The notes beneath the pieces were generated by a model. That model saw nothing but the letters and a program-made list of their open reading frames with translations. It was not told the origin of the DNA and searched no databases. Shown in pieces: positions 33,534-41,877 of a stretch of DNA of 64,000 nt (positions within the stretch are counted from its first letter, which is position 1; each line of letters opens with the position of its first letter). The DNA is from Chloroflexota bacterium (lineage in GTDB: Bacteria > Chloroflexota > Dehalococcoidia > GIF9 > AB-539-J10). The stretch lies in the NCBI GenBank assembly GCA_013388845.1, contig JACAEN010000011.1, forward strand, positions 1 through 64,000, written 5' to 3'. Made by a program: the position numbers and the translations under genes.

Positions 33534-33817
33534 TTTTCCTCCTCCGCTATCATCGTTATAGCTCTCTCAGGGCATATACTAGCGCAGATACCACAGCCCT
33601 TACAGTAATAAAGGTCAGATTCATAATATCCTTCTTCAGAAGGCTTTATGGCAGCATCCGGGCAATAGATCCAGCACAAGGCACATTTAACGCACTTTTC
33701 TTTATCCAGTATCGGCTTTTCCGTCCTCCAGTCGCCAGTCTCGCGAAAGCTAGCATTCCCCGCTTCTTTGATGATATTGCCAACTTCCAGATCCTTCCAG
33801 GTTAGCTCGTCTGCCAT
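33530..33817 (-). CDS. porD: Pyruvate:ferredoxin oxidoreductase, delta (ferredoxin) subunit
   Basis: PorD (95 residues) has two [4Fe-4S] cluster motifs, CVKCALCWIYCPDAAI near 41 and CKGCGICASICPERAI near 71, and takes electrons from the thiamine site. The N-terminal WRTEKPILDKEKC is typical. Overlaps porA by four bases and follows porC by three. Confidence 0.95.
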   Translation of the reverse strand: MADELTWKDLEVGNIIKEAGNASFRETGDWRTEKPILDKEKCVKCALCWIYCPDAAIKPSEEGYYESDLYYCKGCGICASICPERAITMIAEEEK

Positions 33818-33820
33818 CGC

Positions 33821-34378
33821 TTACTCCTTTACTACTGTTTCATCGTAAGCCCTCTTCACGGCTTCGATATTTGCCTTAGCCCGGGGTCCAAAGCGCTCCT
33901 GCAACTGTGCTATCAGAGAATCCATTTTCACAATCTCGGTAACCTTCAGTAGCGCCCCAATCATGGCAGTATTGGTTATCGGCAAGCCTATTGTTTCTCG
34001 GGCAATCTTTGTGGCATTGACCGCAGCTAAAGGCCACTTATATCCAAATTCAGACTTCAATTCCTCGGGTGATTTCCGTGAATTGATTATGATTTTACCA
34101 TTGTCCTTAAGCCCCGAGGTCACGTCTACTGCGCGCAACAACCCGGGGTCGAGCACAGCTACGACATCGGGCTTGTAGATAACCGTCCTAGTCCTGATAG
34201 GTTCATCGCTTATCCTGAGGAAAGCCAGAACTGGTGCCCCTCTCCTTTCCGGTCCGAAGCTAGGAAATGACTGAGCATATTTCCCTTCGCTTATAGCAGC
34301 GCGGGCAACTAACTCCGCAGAAGTTACTGCTCCCAGCCCGCCTCGGCCGTGCCATCTTACTTCCAGAAGCTTAGCCAC
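33821..34378 (-). CDS. porC: Pyruvate:ferredoxin oxidoreductase, gamma subunit
   Basis: PorC (185 residues), the subunit that binds CoA. RWHGRGGLGAVTSAELVARAA near residues 8-28 and FPSFGPERRGAPV near 39 are the family signs, with IIINSRKSPEE near 100. It starts with GTG at 34378; AGGTG lies about eight bases upstream. First gene of a leftward operon of seven genes, about 6 kb, behind the promoter at 34437-34465. Confidence 0.95.
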   Translation of the reverse strand: MAKLLEVRWHGRGGLGAVTSAELVARAAISEGKYAQSFPSFGPERRGAPVLAFLRISDEPIRTRTVIYKPDVVAVLDPGLLRAVDVTSGLKDNGKIIINSRKSPEELKSEFGYKWPLAAVNATKIARETIGLPITNTAMIGALLKVTEIVKMDSLIAQLQERFGPRAKANIEAVKRAYDETVVKE

Positions 34379-34436
34379 AAGAAAGCACCTGTTTACCCGT
34401 AAAGTCGTTTGGTTTTTCCAGAAGCTAAAAAGCTAA

Positions 34437-34465
34437 AATATATTAAATCACCCCTCGGCTGTCAA
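34437..34465 (-). promoter_or_regulatory. Promoter of the por-nuo operon
   Basis: Minus-strand TTGACA (34465-34460) and TATATT (34442-34437) with 17 bases between; the leader is about 50 bases. The G/C-rich sequence at 34451-34472 looks like a plus-strand terminator but no plus-strand gene ends there. Confidence 0.7.
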
Positions 34466-34509
34466 GGGGGGTTTTTGATTTTTTGAGGAACTTACCTATC
34501 ACAAGAAAC

Positions 34510-34581
34510 TGCCCCTGAAGGGATTCGAACCCTTGCACCTGGCTCCGGAGGCCAGTGCTCTATCCTCTGAGCTACAGGGGC
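34510..34581 (-). tRNA. tRNA-Arg (CCG)
   Basis: Minus-strand cloverleaf with acceptor GCCCCTG/CAGGGGC, anticodon loop CTCCGGA (anticodon CCG) and T arm AAGGGTTCGAATCCCTT. Discriminator A at 34510; CCA is not encoded. Confidence 0.93.
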
Positions 34582-34717
34582 CAATAGTACGAGAAGCAAT
34601 TACAAATAGTAACACGAGATAGCATTTTATTCAATGCGCATTCCGGCCGGTGCTTTGACAATCGCCATTGCGTTATAGTATCATCACAAGGATTTTGTCG
34701 GACAAGGGAGAAGCAGA

Positions 34718-34864
34718 ATGCTTAACGCCTTGTGGATAGTCTTGTTAGGAATGGCGATTATCTTTGCTGTCCTGGGAATCTTACTCTTAGTCATGGTTCT
34801 CCTCAGTAAACTGATCAGGCCCCGAAAGAAAGAGGAAAAAAGAAGGATAGATAGCTGGTCATGA
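34718..34864 (+). CDS. Short OadG-like gamma subunit of a Na+ pump
   Basis: A 48-residue protein with one hydrophobic helix (residues 5-30) and a highly charged tail (KLIRPRKKEEKRRIDSWS). This architecture fits the gamma subunit of sodium-pumping decarboxylases, which anchors the beta subunit, although it is shorter than the usual 80 residues or so and lacks the longer C-terminal region. Its TGA overlaps the ATG of oadB (ATGA), a strong sign of coupling. A GGGAG ribosome site precedes it. Identity rests mainly on neighbour and shape. Confidence 0.65.
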   Translation: MLNALWIVLLGMAIIFAVLGILLLVMVLLSKLIRPRKKEEKRRIDSWS

Positions 34865-35997
34865 CTACAGGCGAGTTTCTCGGTTTCCTCAACTTGAATT
34901 GGCAAGCCGTGGCAATGTTGGTTATTGGCGGCGTCCTTATGTGGTTGGGGATTGCTAAAAAGGTGGAGCCAGTTCTACTTGTGCCGATTGGCTTTGGATG
35001 TGTGTTATCTAACATACCGCTGGGTGGGGCAGCAGAGGCCGGTGGTTTTTTAGCCGTTTTAAGGGAAGCTGGTATCCATACCGAGATATTTCCCCTGCTT
35101 ATCTTCATTGCCATAGGAGCCATGATTGACTTTGAGCCCTTTCTACAAAGGCCCTATACCATTCTTCTTGGTGCTGCCGCCCAATTCGGCATTTTCGGGA
35201 CTTTCTTCTTGGCTTATTTGTTGGGTGATGGTTGGCTCCACGTTCTGGATTTCAGCTTAAAAGACGCCGCTTCCATCGGCATCATTGGCTCTGCCGATGG
35301 CCCTACCTCGATTTACGTCGCCACTATACTGCAATCCAAATACACTGCGGCTATTGTTGTCGCCGCTTACTCTTATATGGCTATGGTGCCCATCATCCAG
35401 CCGCCCATAATAAAGGCGATGTGTAGTAAAAAAGAGCGGGCTTTGAAAATGCCTTCGGTTGCGGGAACGATTTCGCAGAGGACCAAGATACTCTTTCCCA
35501 TAATTACTGTACTGGTGGTGGGCTTGCTTGCTCCCAAAGCCACTCCACTTATCGGCTGTCTTATGTTTGGCAATCTGTTACGAGAATGCGGAGTGGTGGA
35601 GAGGCTTTCCCTAGCAGCTCAAAATGAACTGGCCAACATCGTAACTATTCTTCTGGGCATCACCGTAGGAGGGATGATGTCGGGAACTGAGTTTCTCAGA
35701 CCGGAGACCATATTGGTGTTTGTACTGGGCGTAGTAGCTTTCAGTCTGGATACTGTGGCTGGTGTTCTGCTGGGCAAGCTAATGTACATCCTTTCGGGGC
35801 GAAAAGTCAATCCTATGATTGGTGCTTGCGGTATTTCCGCTTTCCCCATGTCATCCCGTGTGGTGCAGAAGCTGGGGCTGGAAGCTAATCCTTACAATCA
35901 TCTACTCATGCACGCTGCTGGAGCCAATGTGGCCGGACAAATCGCCTCCGTGGTAGCTGGTGGAGTGATGCTGATGCTGGTGCCTATATTCAGTTGA
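34861..35997 (+). CDS. oadB: Na+-translocating decarboxylase, beta subunit
   Basis: OadB/GcdB/MmdB-type membrane subunit (378 residues, about ten membrane segments) that couples decarboxylation of a carboxybiotin to Na+ export. The Asp-bearing motif IGSADGPTSIY near residue 142 is the family's ion site, and the ending region with NPYNHLLMHAAGANVAGQI near 335 is typical. The substrate is set by a separate carboxyltransferase (oxaloacetate, methylmalonyl-CoA or glutaryl/glutaconyl-CoA), which is not in the window along with the biotin carrier. A glutaconyl-CoA or methylmalonyl-CoA enzyme would fit aromatic catabolism, but this is a guess. Confidence 0.9.
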   Translation: MTTGEFLGFLNLNWQAVAMLVIGGVLMWLGIAKKVEPVLLVPIGFGCVLSNIPLGGAAEAGGFLAVLREAGIHTEIFPLLIFIAIGAMIDFEPFLQRPYTILLGAAAQFGIFGTFFLAYLLGDGWLHVLDFSLKDAASIGIIGSADGPTSIYVATILQSKYTAAIVVAAYSYMAMVPIIQPPIIKAMCSKKERALKMPSVAGTISQRTKILFPIITVLVVGLLAPKATPLIGCLMFGNLLRECGVVERLSLAAQNELANIVTILLGITVGGMMSGTEFLRPETILVFVLGVVAFSLDTVAGVLLGKLMYILSGRKVNPMIGACGISAFPMSSRVVQKLGLEANPYNHLLMHAAGANVAGQIASVVAGGVMLMLVPIFS

Positions 35998-36007
35998 TGT
36001 GACAGTC

Positions 36008-38737
36008 ATGTCTACGCAAAGAATCTGGCACAATCTCAGCGTAAACGAAGTTATTGAATCGCTAAACTCAAGCATTCAGGGGTTAACCAAAGAAGAAGCT
36101 GAGCGCCGTCTGGCACGATTCGGGCCGAATGAACTGGCGGAGAAGAAAAAAGTCTCGCCATTCATGCTTTGGCTGGGACAATTCAAAGATTTCCTCATAA
36201 TTATCCTTCTTGTGGCTGTGGTCTTGTCGGCCATCTTGGGAGAAGTAACCGATGCCATTGTGATTTTCGTAATCGTGCTTTTCGCCACTACCTTGGGTTT
36301 TATCCAGGAGTACCGGGCAGAACGGGTGATGGAAGCCCTGAAAAGGATGGCAGCGCCAACATCGTCCGTGCTCAGGGATGGGCAAGAAATTGAAATACCA
36401 GCTCGTGAAATAGTACCTGGTGATATAGTGGTCCTGCGGACTGGTGACAAAATACCCGCAGACTGTCGTCTCATTGAAGCCGTCAATTTGAAAACGGAGG
36501 AGGCCCCGCTGACCGGGGAATCGGTTCCTCTAGAAAAGACGGTTGATGCTATCCCCGGGGAAGTAAGCATTGGCGACAGAAAGAATATGGCCTTTATGGG
36601 AACAACCGTAGTTTGGGGCAGGGGCAAAGCCATCGTCACAGGTACCGGTATGCAGACTGAATTCGGCAAAATCGCCACCATGATTCAGGAGGTTGGGGAG
36701 GAGTTAACTCCTCTTCAGGTCAATCTTAACAAGATGGGGAGGTTCATTGCCTACGCCGCCCTAGTTTTATGTTTTGTCTTGGCGGGCATTGGCATTCTGA
36801 GGGGACATGAAATTCTGGAAATGCTAATCTGGGGGGTAAGCTTGGCTATAGCTGCGGTACCCGAAGCTCTACCGGCGGTAGTCACTATTGGGTTGGCTCT
36901 CGGGGTACGGCAAATGGCCAAGCGCCATGCCCTTATCCGCAGACTCCATGCTGCTGAGACATTAGGGTGTACTACGGTCATTTGTTCCGATAAGACTGGC
37001 ACATTGACTCAGGACGAGATGACTGTACGGCGTATATATGTGGACGGCAAGACAATTGATGTAACGGGAGTCGGTTACGAGCCGAAGGGAGAATTTCACC
37101 TCAACGGAAAGGCTATAGACGTATCTAAGGATATAGCACTCCAGAAGTTATTTCAAATATGTGCCTTATGCAACGATACGAGTCTGGCTTCAACTGACGG
37201 GGTTTGGAGAATCAGAGGCGATCCTACTGAAGGAGCATTGGTGGTGCTCAGCGCCAAAGCTGGGCTATCGGCGCAGGAACTTAATGCCCGATTTCCACGT
37301 ATAGATGAAATTCCCTTCTCTTCCGAAAGAAAGAGAATGACGACTATACACAGTACCCCCGAAGGCAAGATTGCCTGCTCTAAGGGTGCTCCAGAGATAA
37401 TTCTGGATTCCTCCTCTCATATTCTGAAGGATGGCAGGGAAAGCCCGCTAACGGAAAAAGACAAAGCCGGAGTTCTGAGTATTGCCATGCAAATGGCTGG
37501 CGATGCACTGCGTGTGCTTGGTCTGGCCTACAAGCGACTCACCGGATTACCAGTTCCTAAAGAGGATTCTGAAACAGAGATGGTCTTTGTCGGCTTAGTT
37601 GGTATGATTGACCCGCCTCGAAAGGAGGTCAAAGATGCGGTAAAACTTTGCGACCAGGCTGGTATAAAGTCGGTTATGATTACTGGTGACCACAAATTGA
37701 CTGCCGTAGCCATTGCTAAAGAACTAGGCATTCTCAAAGAACGGGGTATGGCTTTGACTGGAGCCGAGGTTGATAAGCTTAGTGACGAAGAATTTGAAGC
37801 GTTGGTAGATAAGATAGATGTCTATGCTCGGGTTTCACCAGCCCATAAGATGAGAGTTATTGACGCCTTGGCCAAACAGGGCAACGTGGTGGCTATGACC
37901 GGCGACGGCATAAACGATGCCCCGGCTCTTAAGAGGTCGGATATCGGTGTAGCTATGGGTATTACCGGCACCGATGTAACCAAGGAAACCGCTGATATGG
38001 TGCTCACTGACGATAACTTTGCCTCTATTGTGGCTGCCGTAGAAGAAGGCCGACATATTTTCAGCAACATCAAGAAATATCTGGTTTATCTCCTTTCCTG
38101 CAACTTGGGTGAAATATTGCTGATGGCGGTAGCTATTCTGTTTGGCACTGCATTCGGCTTAGCTCCTGGGGTTATACCTCTTGTCGCTGTTCAAATCCTA
38201 TATGTCAATTTGGCTACCGACGGCTTACCGGCCATCGCCCTCTCTGTTGACCCGCCTGACCTTGATACTATGAAACAGAAGCCGCGTCCTCGTAATCAGA
38301 CCATCTTTACTAAAGATGTGAATCTCTATTTGGTGCTTACGGGGATTTGGACCTGTGTTGCTACCTTCGGGGTTTTCGTATGGGCAGTAAATTCCGGGAA
38401 GACTTTCGCCGAAGCCCAGACCTTATGCTTCGTTAGCTTAATACTTATCGAGTTCTTCAACGCCTTTAACTGTCGCTCTTTTAAATACTCTCTATTTAAG
38501 ATCGGCCCCGCTAGCAACAAATGGCTCTTAGCAGCCATAGGCTGGGAACTCTGTCTGCTCAACCTAATAGTTTATCTACCGGTTCTACAAGGTCCGTTCC
38601 AGACTTATCCCTTGAGTGCTCAAGACTGGGGGATTTGCATACTGGCTGGCGCAAGCATATTCATTCTTGTCGAGATAGTTAAGCTTACGAGGGCGCGGCT
38701 AGCTCGTCCTTCTCTTGAGATGAGTGAGTCAGCCTGA
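36008..38737 (+). CDS. Cation-transporting P-type ATPase, Ca2+-ATPase (type II) family
   Basis: A 909-residue P2-type ATPase. TGES near residue 165 is the dephosphorylation loop, DKTGTLTQDE starts at Asp328 (phosphorylation site), the KGAPE motif lies in the nucleotide domain near 460 and TGDGINDAPAL near 630 is the hinge. Transmembrane segment 4 has PEALPAVV, close to PEGLP of SERCA pumps, and segment 6 has NLATDGLPA, with the ion-binding Asn and Asp. Ca2+ or Mn2+ is most likely, but Na+/K+-type relatives use similar residues. ATG 36008 is used; GTG 35999 is possible. It follows oadB by 10 bases and may be cotranscribed. Confidence 0.9.
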   Translation: MSTQRIWHNLSVNEVIESLNSSIQGLTKEEAERRLARFGPNELAEKKKVSPFMLWLGQFKDFLIIILLVAVVLSAILGEVTDAIVIFVIVLFATTLGFIQEYRAERVMEALKRMAAPTSSVLRDGQEIEIPAREIVPGDIVVLRTGDKIPADCRLIEAVNLKTEEAPLTGESVPLEKTVDAIPGEVSIGDRKNMAFMGTTVVWGRGKAIVTGTGMQTEFGKIATMIQEVGEELTPLQVNLNKMGRFIAYAALVLCFVLAGIGILRGHEILEMLIWGVSLAIAAVPEALPAVVTIGLALGVRQMAKRHALIRRLHAAETLGCTTVICSDKTGTLTQDEMTVRRIYVDGKTIDVTGVGYEPKGEFHLNGKAIDVSKDIALQKLFQICALCNDTSLASTDGVWRIRGDPTEGALVVLSAKAGLSAQELNARFPRIDEIPFSSERKRMTTIHSTPEGKIACSKGAPEIILDSSSHILKDGRESPLTEKDKAGVLSIAMQMAGDALRVLGLAYKRLTGLPVPKEDSETEMVFVGLVGMIDPPRKEVKDAVKLCDQAGIKSVMITGDHKLTAVAIAKELGILKERGMALTGAEVDKLSDEEFEALVDKIDVYARVSPAHKMRVIDALAKQGNVVAMTGDGINDAPALKRSDIGVAMGITGTDVTKETADMVLTDDNFASIVAAVEEGRHIFSNIKKYLVYLLSCNLGEILLMAVAILFGTAFGLAPGVIPLVAVQILYVNLATDGLPAIALSVDPPDLDTMKQKPRPRNQTIFTKDVNLYLVLTGIWTCVATFGVFVWAVNSGKTFAEAQTLCFVSLILIEFFNAFNCRSFKYSLFKIGPASNKWLLAAIGWELCLLNLIVYLPVLQGPFQTYPLSAQDWGICILAGASIFILVEIVKLTRARLARPSLEMSESA

Positions 38738-38990
38738 GTGTAGAAGGTGCCCTGAATTCGGTCTCCAGGCTCAGCAGCGAAGTCTTTACAGCCCTGGCAT
38801 AGGCAATGCCCAAAGCGGTCGAGCCTCTGCCCTGATTGCGAGCGAAGCAGCACCGTCTTGGTGGTTACATAGTTGTTTCAGATATAAGTGGATAATAGCA
38901 TCCAAGTTCGCTCTGGCCATGCTCAGCAGCCGGAATGCCACGCTGTAGCAGGAAGAGAACAACAAGGCGGGCTATTTTCACAGCAGATGG

Positions 38991-38996
38991 TATAAT
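38991..38996 (+). promoter_or_regulatory. TATAAT ahead of the tRNA-Ser genes
   Basis: Ten bases before the first tRNA; no good -35 is seen. The gap 38738-39005 otherwise shows no gene. Confidence 0.35.
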
Positions 38997-39005
38997 AAAC
39001 CTGTA

Positions 39006-39093
39006 GGAGAGGTGACCGAGTGGTTTATGGTGCCGCTCTCGAAAAGCGGTCTCCGATTATATCGGAGCGTGGGTTCGAATCCCACCCTCTCCG
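39006..39093 (+). tRNA. tRNA-Ser (CGA)
   Basis: An 88-base class II tRNA with acceptor GGAGAGG/CCTCTCC, anticodon loop CTCGAAA giving CGA, and a long variable arm CTCCGATTATATCGGAG. CCA is not encoded. The next tRNA starts after one base. Confidence 0.93.
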
Positions 39094-39094
39094 T

Positions 39095-39188
<94 letters not shown>

Positions 39189-39439
39189 CGGGATTCTTCA
39201 TGCTTCTGGTCGCGATGACACGCAATAACTGGCAAACGGTCTCTTTTCCACCCCTAGATGGGAGAAAATTGCTGTAGGGTCATGAACGGAACGTGACGAC
39301 GTCACGAACAGCTACGAGGCTATTCCAAACTCCAAGCTGAGCTAGCAGCCACGGGCGGATGGCGACCGCAGGCCAGGCAAAAAGCCAAGAAAGCACACAA
39401 AAGTTTGGCTTTCAGAGACCCCCGATTGTTGCGTCGCCA

Positions 39440-40231
39440 TTAGTTTGAAACTAACTTAGCGTAAGACTCTGGGAAGTAGCTTCCTCCGTATACCGCTCTT
39501 ATGCCCGCGATAAGCTGTTCACTAGCAGCTTTCTTGGGAATGAAGCCATGGGCGCCTACCTGGGTGGCAGCAAGCATGTTCTCCGGTTCGTCGTATTGGG
39601 TCAGAATCAATACTCTGGTCTGGGGACACTGATTCCTTATCTGTCTTGTTGCTTCCAGACCACTCATGACAGGCATGAGTATGTCCATCAGGGCTACATC
39701 AGGCAAAAGGCGTAACACCTTCTCGATTGCTTCCTTTCCGTTGACGGCTTCACCTACTATGTCCAAATCCCGCTGCAAGGTAAGAACAGCGCATATCCCA
39801 TCTCTGACCATGGTATGGTCATCCGCCACCAGCACTCTAATCTTTCTGGTAGCCTCTTCCAGCAGCCTTTGGATGCGGAGCGCAAGCGAGACTGGCTCGA
39901 TGGGCTTGGTCACATAATCTTCAGCTTCCAGCTGCATCCCCTCAAATTTTCTCCACCCCTTGATAAGCCGTTCCTCGGGACGAGCATCTATCACCAGAAG
40001 TGGCACATCTTTATATCCGGGATGTTGTTTCAGCCAGTTGTGCAAAGAGAAAGCCTGTCCGGCCGGAGTTAGCGTGCCCAAAACGACCAGGGCAGGTTTG
40101 TCCCTGAGCTTTTCTTGAGCCTCCGCCTTGCTAGTAGCGGTGATTACTTGATAGGATTTTGCTTCCAAAGTCATGCGCAAAGCTTCGACGAAACTAAGCT
40201 CGTCATCTATGACTAAGATTCTGTTTTCCAT
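39440..40231 (-). CDS. Double receiver protein, first receiver degenerate, no output domain
   Basis: A 263-residue protein with two response-regulator receiver domains. The first (1-125) has the acidic pair VIDDE but a Gly at position 52 where the phosphorylated Asp should be (VVLGTLTP), so it is unlikely to be phosphorylated. The second (130-255) is complete, with VADDH near 135, Asp183 in LMDILMP and the Thr/Lys positions, and resembles NarL-type receivers. No helix-turn-helix follows. It comes 67 bases after metF on the same strand and may be read with it. It may compete for phosphate with the kinase at 44783 or hold its partner. Confidence 0.85.
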   Translation of the reverse strand: MENRILVIDDELSFVEALRMTLEAKSYQVITATSKAEAQEKLRDKPALVVLGTLTPAGQAFSLHNWLKQHPGYKDVPLLVIDARPEERLIKGWRKFEGMQLEAEDYVTKPIEPVSLALRIQRLLEEATRKIRVLVADDHTMVRDGICAVLTLQRDLDIVGEAVNGKEAIEKVLRLLPDVALMDILMPVMSGLEATRQIRNQCPQTRVLILTQYDEPENMLAATQVGAHGFIPKKAASEQLIAGIRAVYGGSYFPESYAKLVSN

Positions 40232-40298
40232 TTCTCCTTTCCTCCTTCATTGTATTCCAGTTAGCCGACCGACCACGGCTATCCTTTAAGCAAGGCAG

Positions 40299-41201
40299 TC
40301 ACTGGTGCACGCTAACCAGTTGAGCTGCCTCCAAAATATCAGGAACAATTTTTTCATTACCCACAGCCATAATGTGAACCCCGTGGCATAAGTTTTCCTC
40401 TCTTATCGTCTTTATCAACCGGGCAGCAATCTCAATTCCCTTCTGAAGTCCCTTGCCTTTCTCCACATTAGCGAGCTCATCAATAATAGCTTGGGTAACA
40501 ATTATCCCGGGAACACTGTCGTTCATATACCGAGCCATCCTGGCTGAAGCTAACACGATAATACCGGCCAAAATTTTGACAGGGAACTGAGAAGCGTACT
40601 GCATAAATCTCCGCAGGCTGGCCAGGTCGAATATGCCTTGAGTCTGGAAGAATTGCGCCCCGGCAGCAACTTTCTTCTCGAATTTGATGAGCTGTGGCTC
40701 GATAAAATCTGCTTCGGGGTGGACTGAAGAACCAAGGCAAAAATGAGGTGCTCCTTTTAGTTCATTCCCACCCATATCTTTACCAGATTCCATTTGCCTG
40801 ACCATCTTCAGTAGTTGCACCGAATCCAGATCGAAGACAGGCTTGGCTTCCTTGTGGTCGCCAACATCAATGGAATCACCGGTGAGGCAAAGCACATTTC
40901 GGATGCCTCTCGAGTAGGCTAGAAGAAGGTCAGCTTGAATCGCTAGACGGTTGCGGTCACGGCAGGTTACTTGCAGAATAGGCTCGCCACCACATTCTTT
41001 CACCAATAGGCAGCCGCCTAAAGAAGGGAAGCGCATTACTGAGCTCTGATGGTCAGTGACATTGATAGCGTCAACCTTATCCTTGAGGAGGTCTATATGG
41101 TGAATCATCTCTGAGACGTCTGCCCCCTTGGGAGGCCCTATCTCTGTAGTCACCAAGAATTCATTGGAACTAAGTTTTTCTTCAAATAGTGAGTTAGCCA
41201 T
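40299..41201 (-). CDS. metF: Methylenetetrahydrofolate reductase, MetF
   Basis: MetF (300 residues) reduces methylene-H4F to methyl-H4F. The flavin barrel starts TTEIGPPKGADVSEM near residue 18 with the catalytic Glu, has INVTDHQSS near 46, CLTGDSIDVGDH near 125 and AQFFQTQG near 190. Gene context (metV overlap, GltD-MvhD fusion) is that of the Wood-Ljungdahl type, where electrons come from a partner rather than directly from NAD(P)H. It overlaps metV by 8 bases. Confidence 0.93.
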   Translation of the reverse strand: MANSLFEEKLSSNEFLVTTEIGPPKGADVSEMIHHIDLLKDKVDAINVTDHQSSVMRFPSLGGCLLVKECGGEPILQVTCRDRNRLAIQADLLLAYSRGIRNVLCLTGDSIDVGDHKEAKPVFDLDSVQLLKMVRQMESGKDMGGNELKGAPHFCLGSSVHPEADFIEPQLIKFEKKVAAGAQFFQTQGIFDLASLRRFMQYASQFPVKILAGIIVLASARMARYMNDSVPGIIVTQAIIDELANVEKGKGLQKGIEIAARLIKTIREENLCHGVHIMAVGNEKIVPDILEAAQLVSVHQ

Positions 41202-41877
41202 TGTCCTTTCCTACCTTAACATCAGCCTTCTTGACGATTCTTCGTGGCCTAGGGATAACACGAAAGTTCCTGGGAGGATAATATCGGCGCATCTTCTCCA
41301 ATTGTTGTAATCTCTCCAGACGCTTATAAATCAGAATCCAGGCGCAGTCCATATCTTTGTTTGCCTCGCATTTTCCGTTCTTGGTGCCGGCGCAGGGGCC
41401 GTTGAGTATCCCTTTTGTGCACCTGGTGATGGGACAAATTCCGGCGGTATCTGCTAATCGACAATCACCGCAAGCGGCGCAGCGTTCATCCCAAACCCCC
41501 CACTCCTTAGCCATACCCATGAAGGAGGTGTTAACACCGGGTAAAACAGGTATATCGGAAAAGCGCTCCGCTACGACCTGGACCCCGATGCCACACCCCA
41601 GCGAAAGTATGGCGTCCACTTCTTTGACTTTGTCCGTGAGTAAGTCCAAGAATTCAAAGTCACATTGTCTTTTCACGGTGTATTCCAAAAAGCTATGAAT
41701 TCCGTCGCCGCTCCTGGCCTGGGCTACCTGTAATGCGCTATGCAGAAAGGAGACCTCATGCTCGCCACCGGCGCCACAAACAGTCACACAGGTGCCACAG
41801 CCCAGAAGCAACACCCTCTCATAAGGAGCAATAACTTGCCTTATCTCCTCCACAGGCTTTTGCTCTGCCACTATCAA
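41194..41877 (-). CDS. metV: MetV, zinc/iron-sulfur partner of MetF
   Basis: A 227-residue protein of the MTHFR C-terminal-domain (MetV) family that binds MetF. Cysteine-rich features: LLGCGTCVTVCGAGGE near 25-40, LSLGCGIGVQ near 92, ERCAACGDC near 130, ICPITRCTKG near 147, a GPC-GTKNGKCE pattern near 160 and CAWILIYKRL near 176. In acetogens MetV carries Fe-S clusters or zinc and passes electrons to MetF. Its ATG overlaps the stop of the upstream fusion gene (41874-41877), so a complex is likely. Confidence 0.9.
   Translation of the reverse strand: MIVAEQKPVEEIRQVIAPYERVLLLGCGTCVTVCGAGGEHEVSFLHSALQVAQARSGDGIHSFLEYTVKRQCDFEFLDLLTDKVKEVDAILSLGCGIGVQVVAERFSDIPVLPGVNTSFMGMAKEWGVWDERCAACGDCRLADTAGICPITRCTKGILNGPCAGTKNGKCEANKDMDCAWILIYKRLERLQQLEKMRRYYPPRNFRVIPRPRRIVKKADVKVGKDNG

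Noticed and set aside
34450-34480. Plus-strand terminator (CCCCT/AGGGG and T-rich tail)
   Set aside because: No plus-strand gene ends there; the same bases form the minus-strand por promoter.
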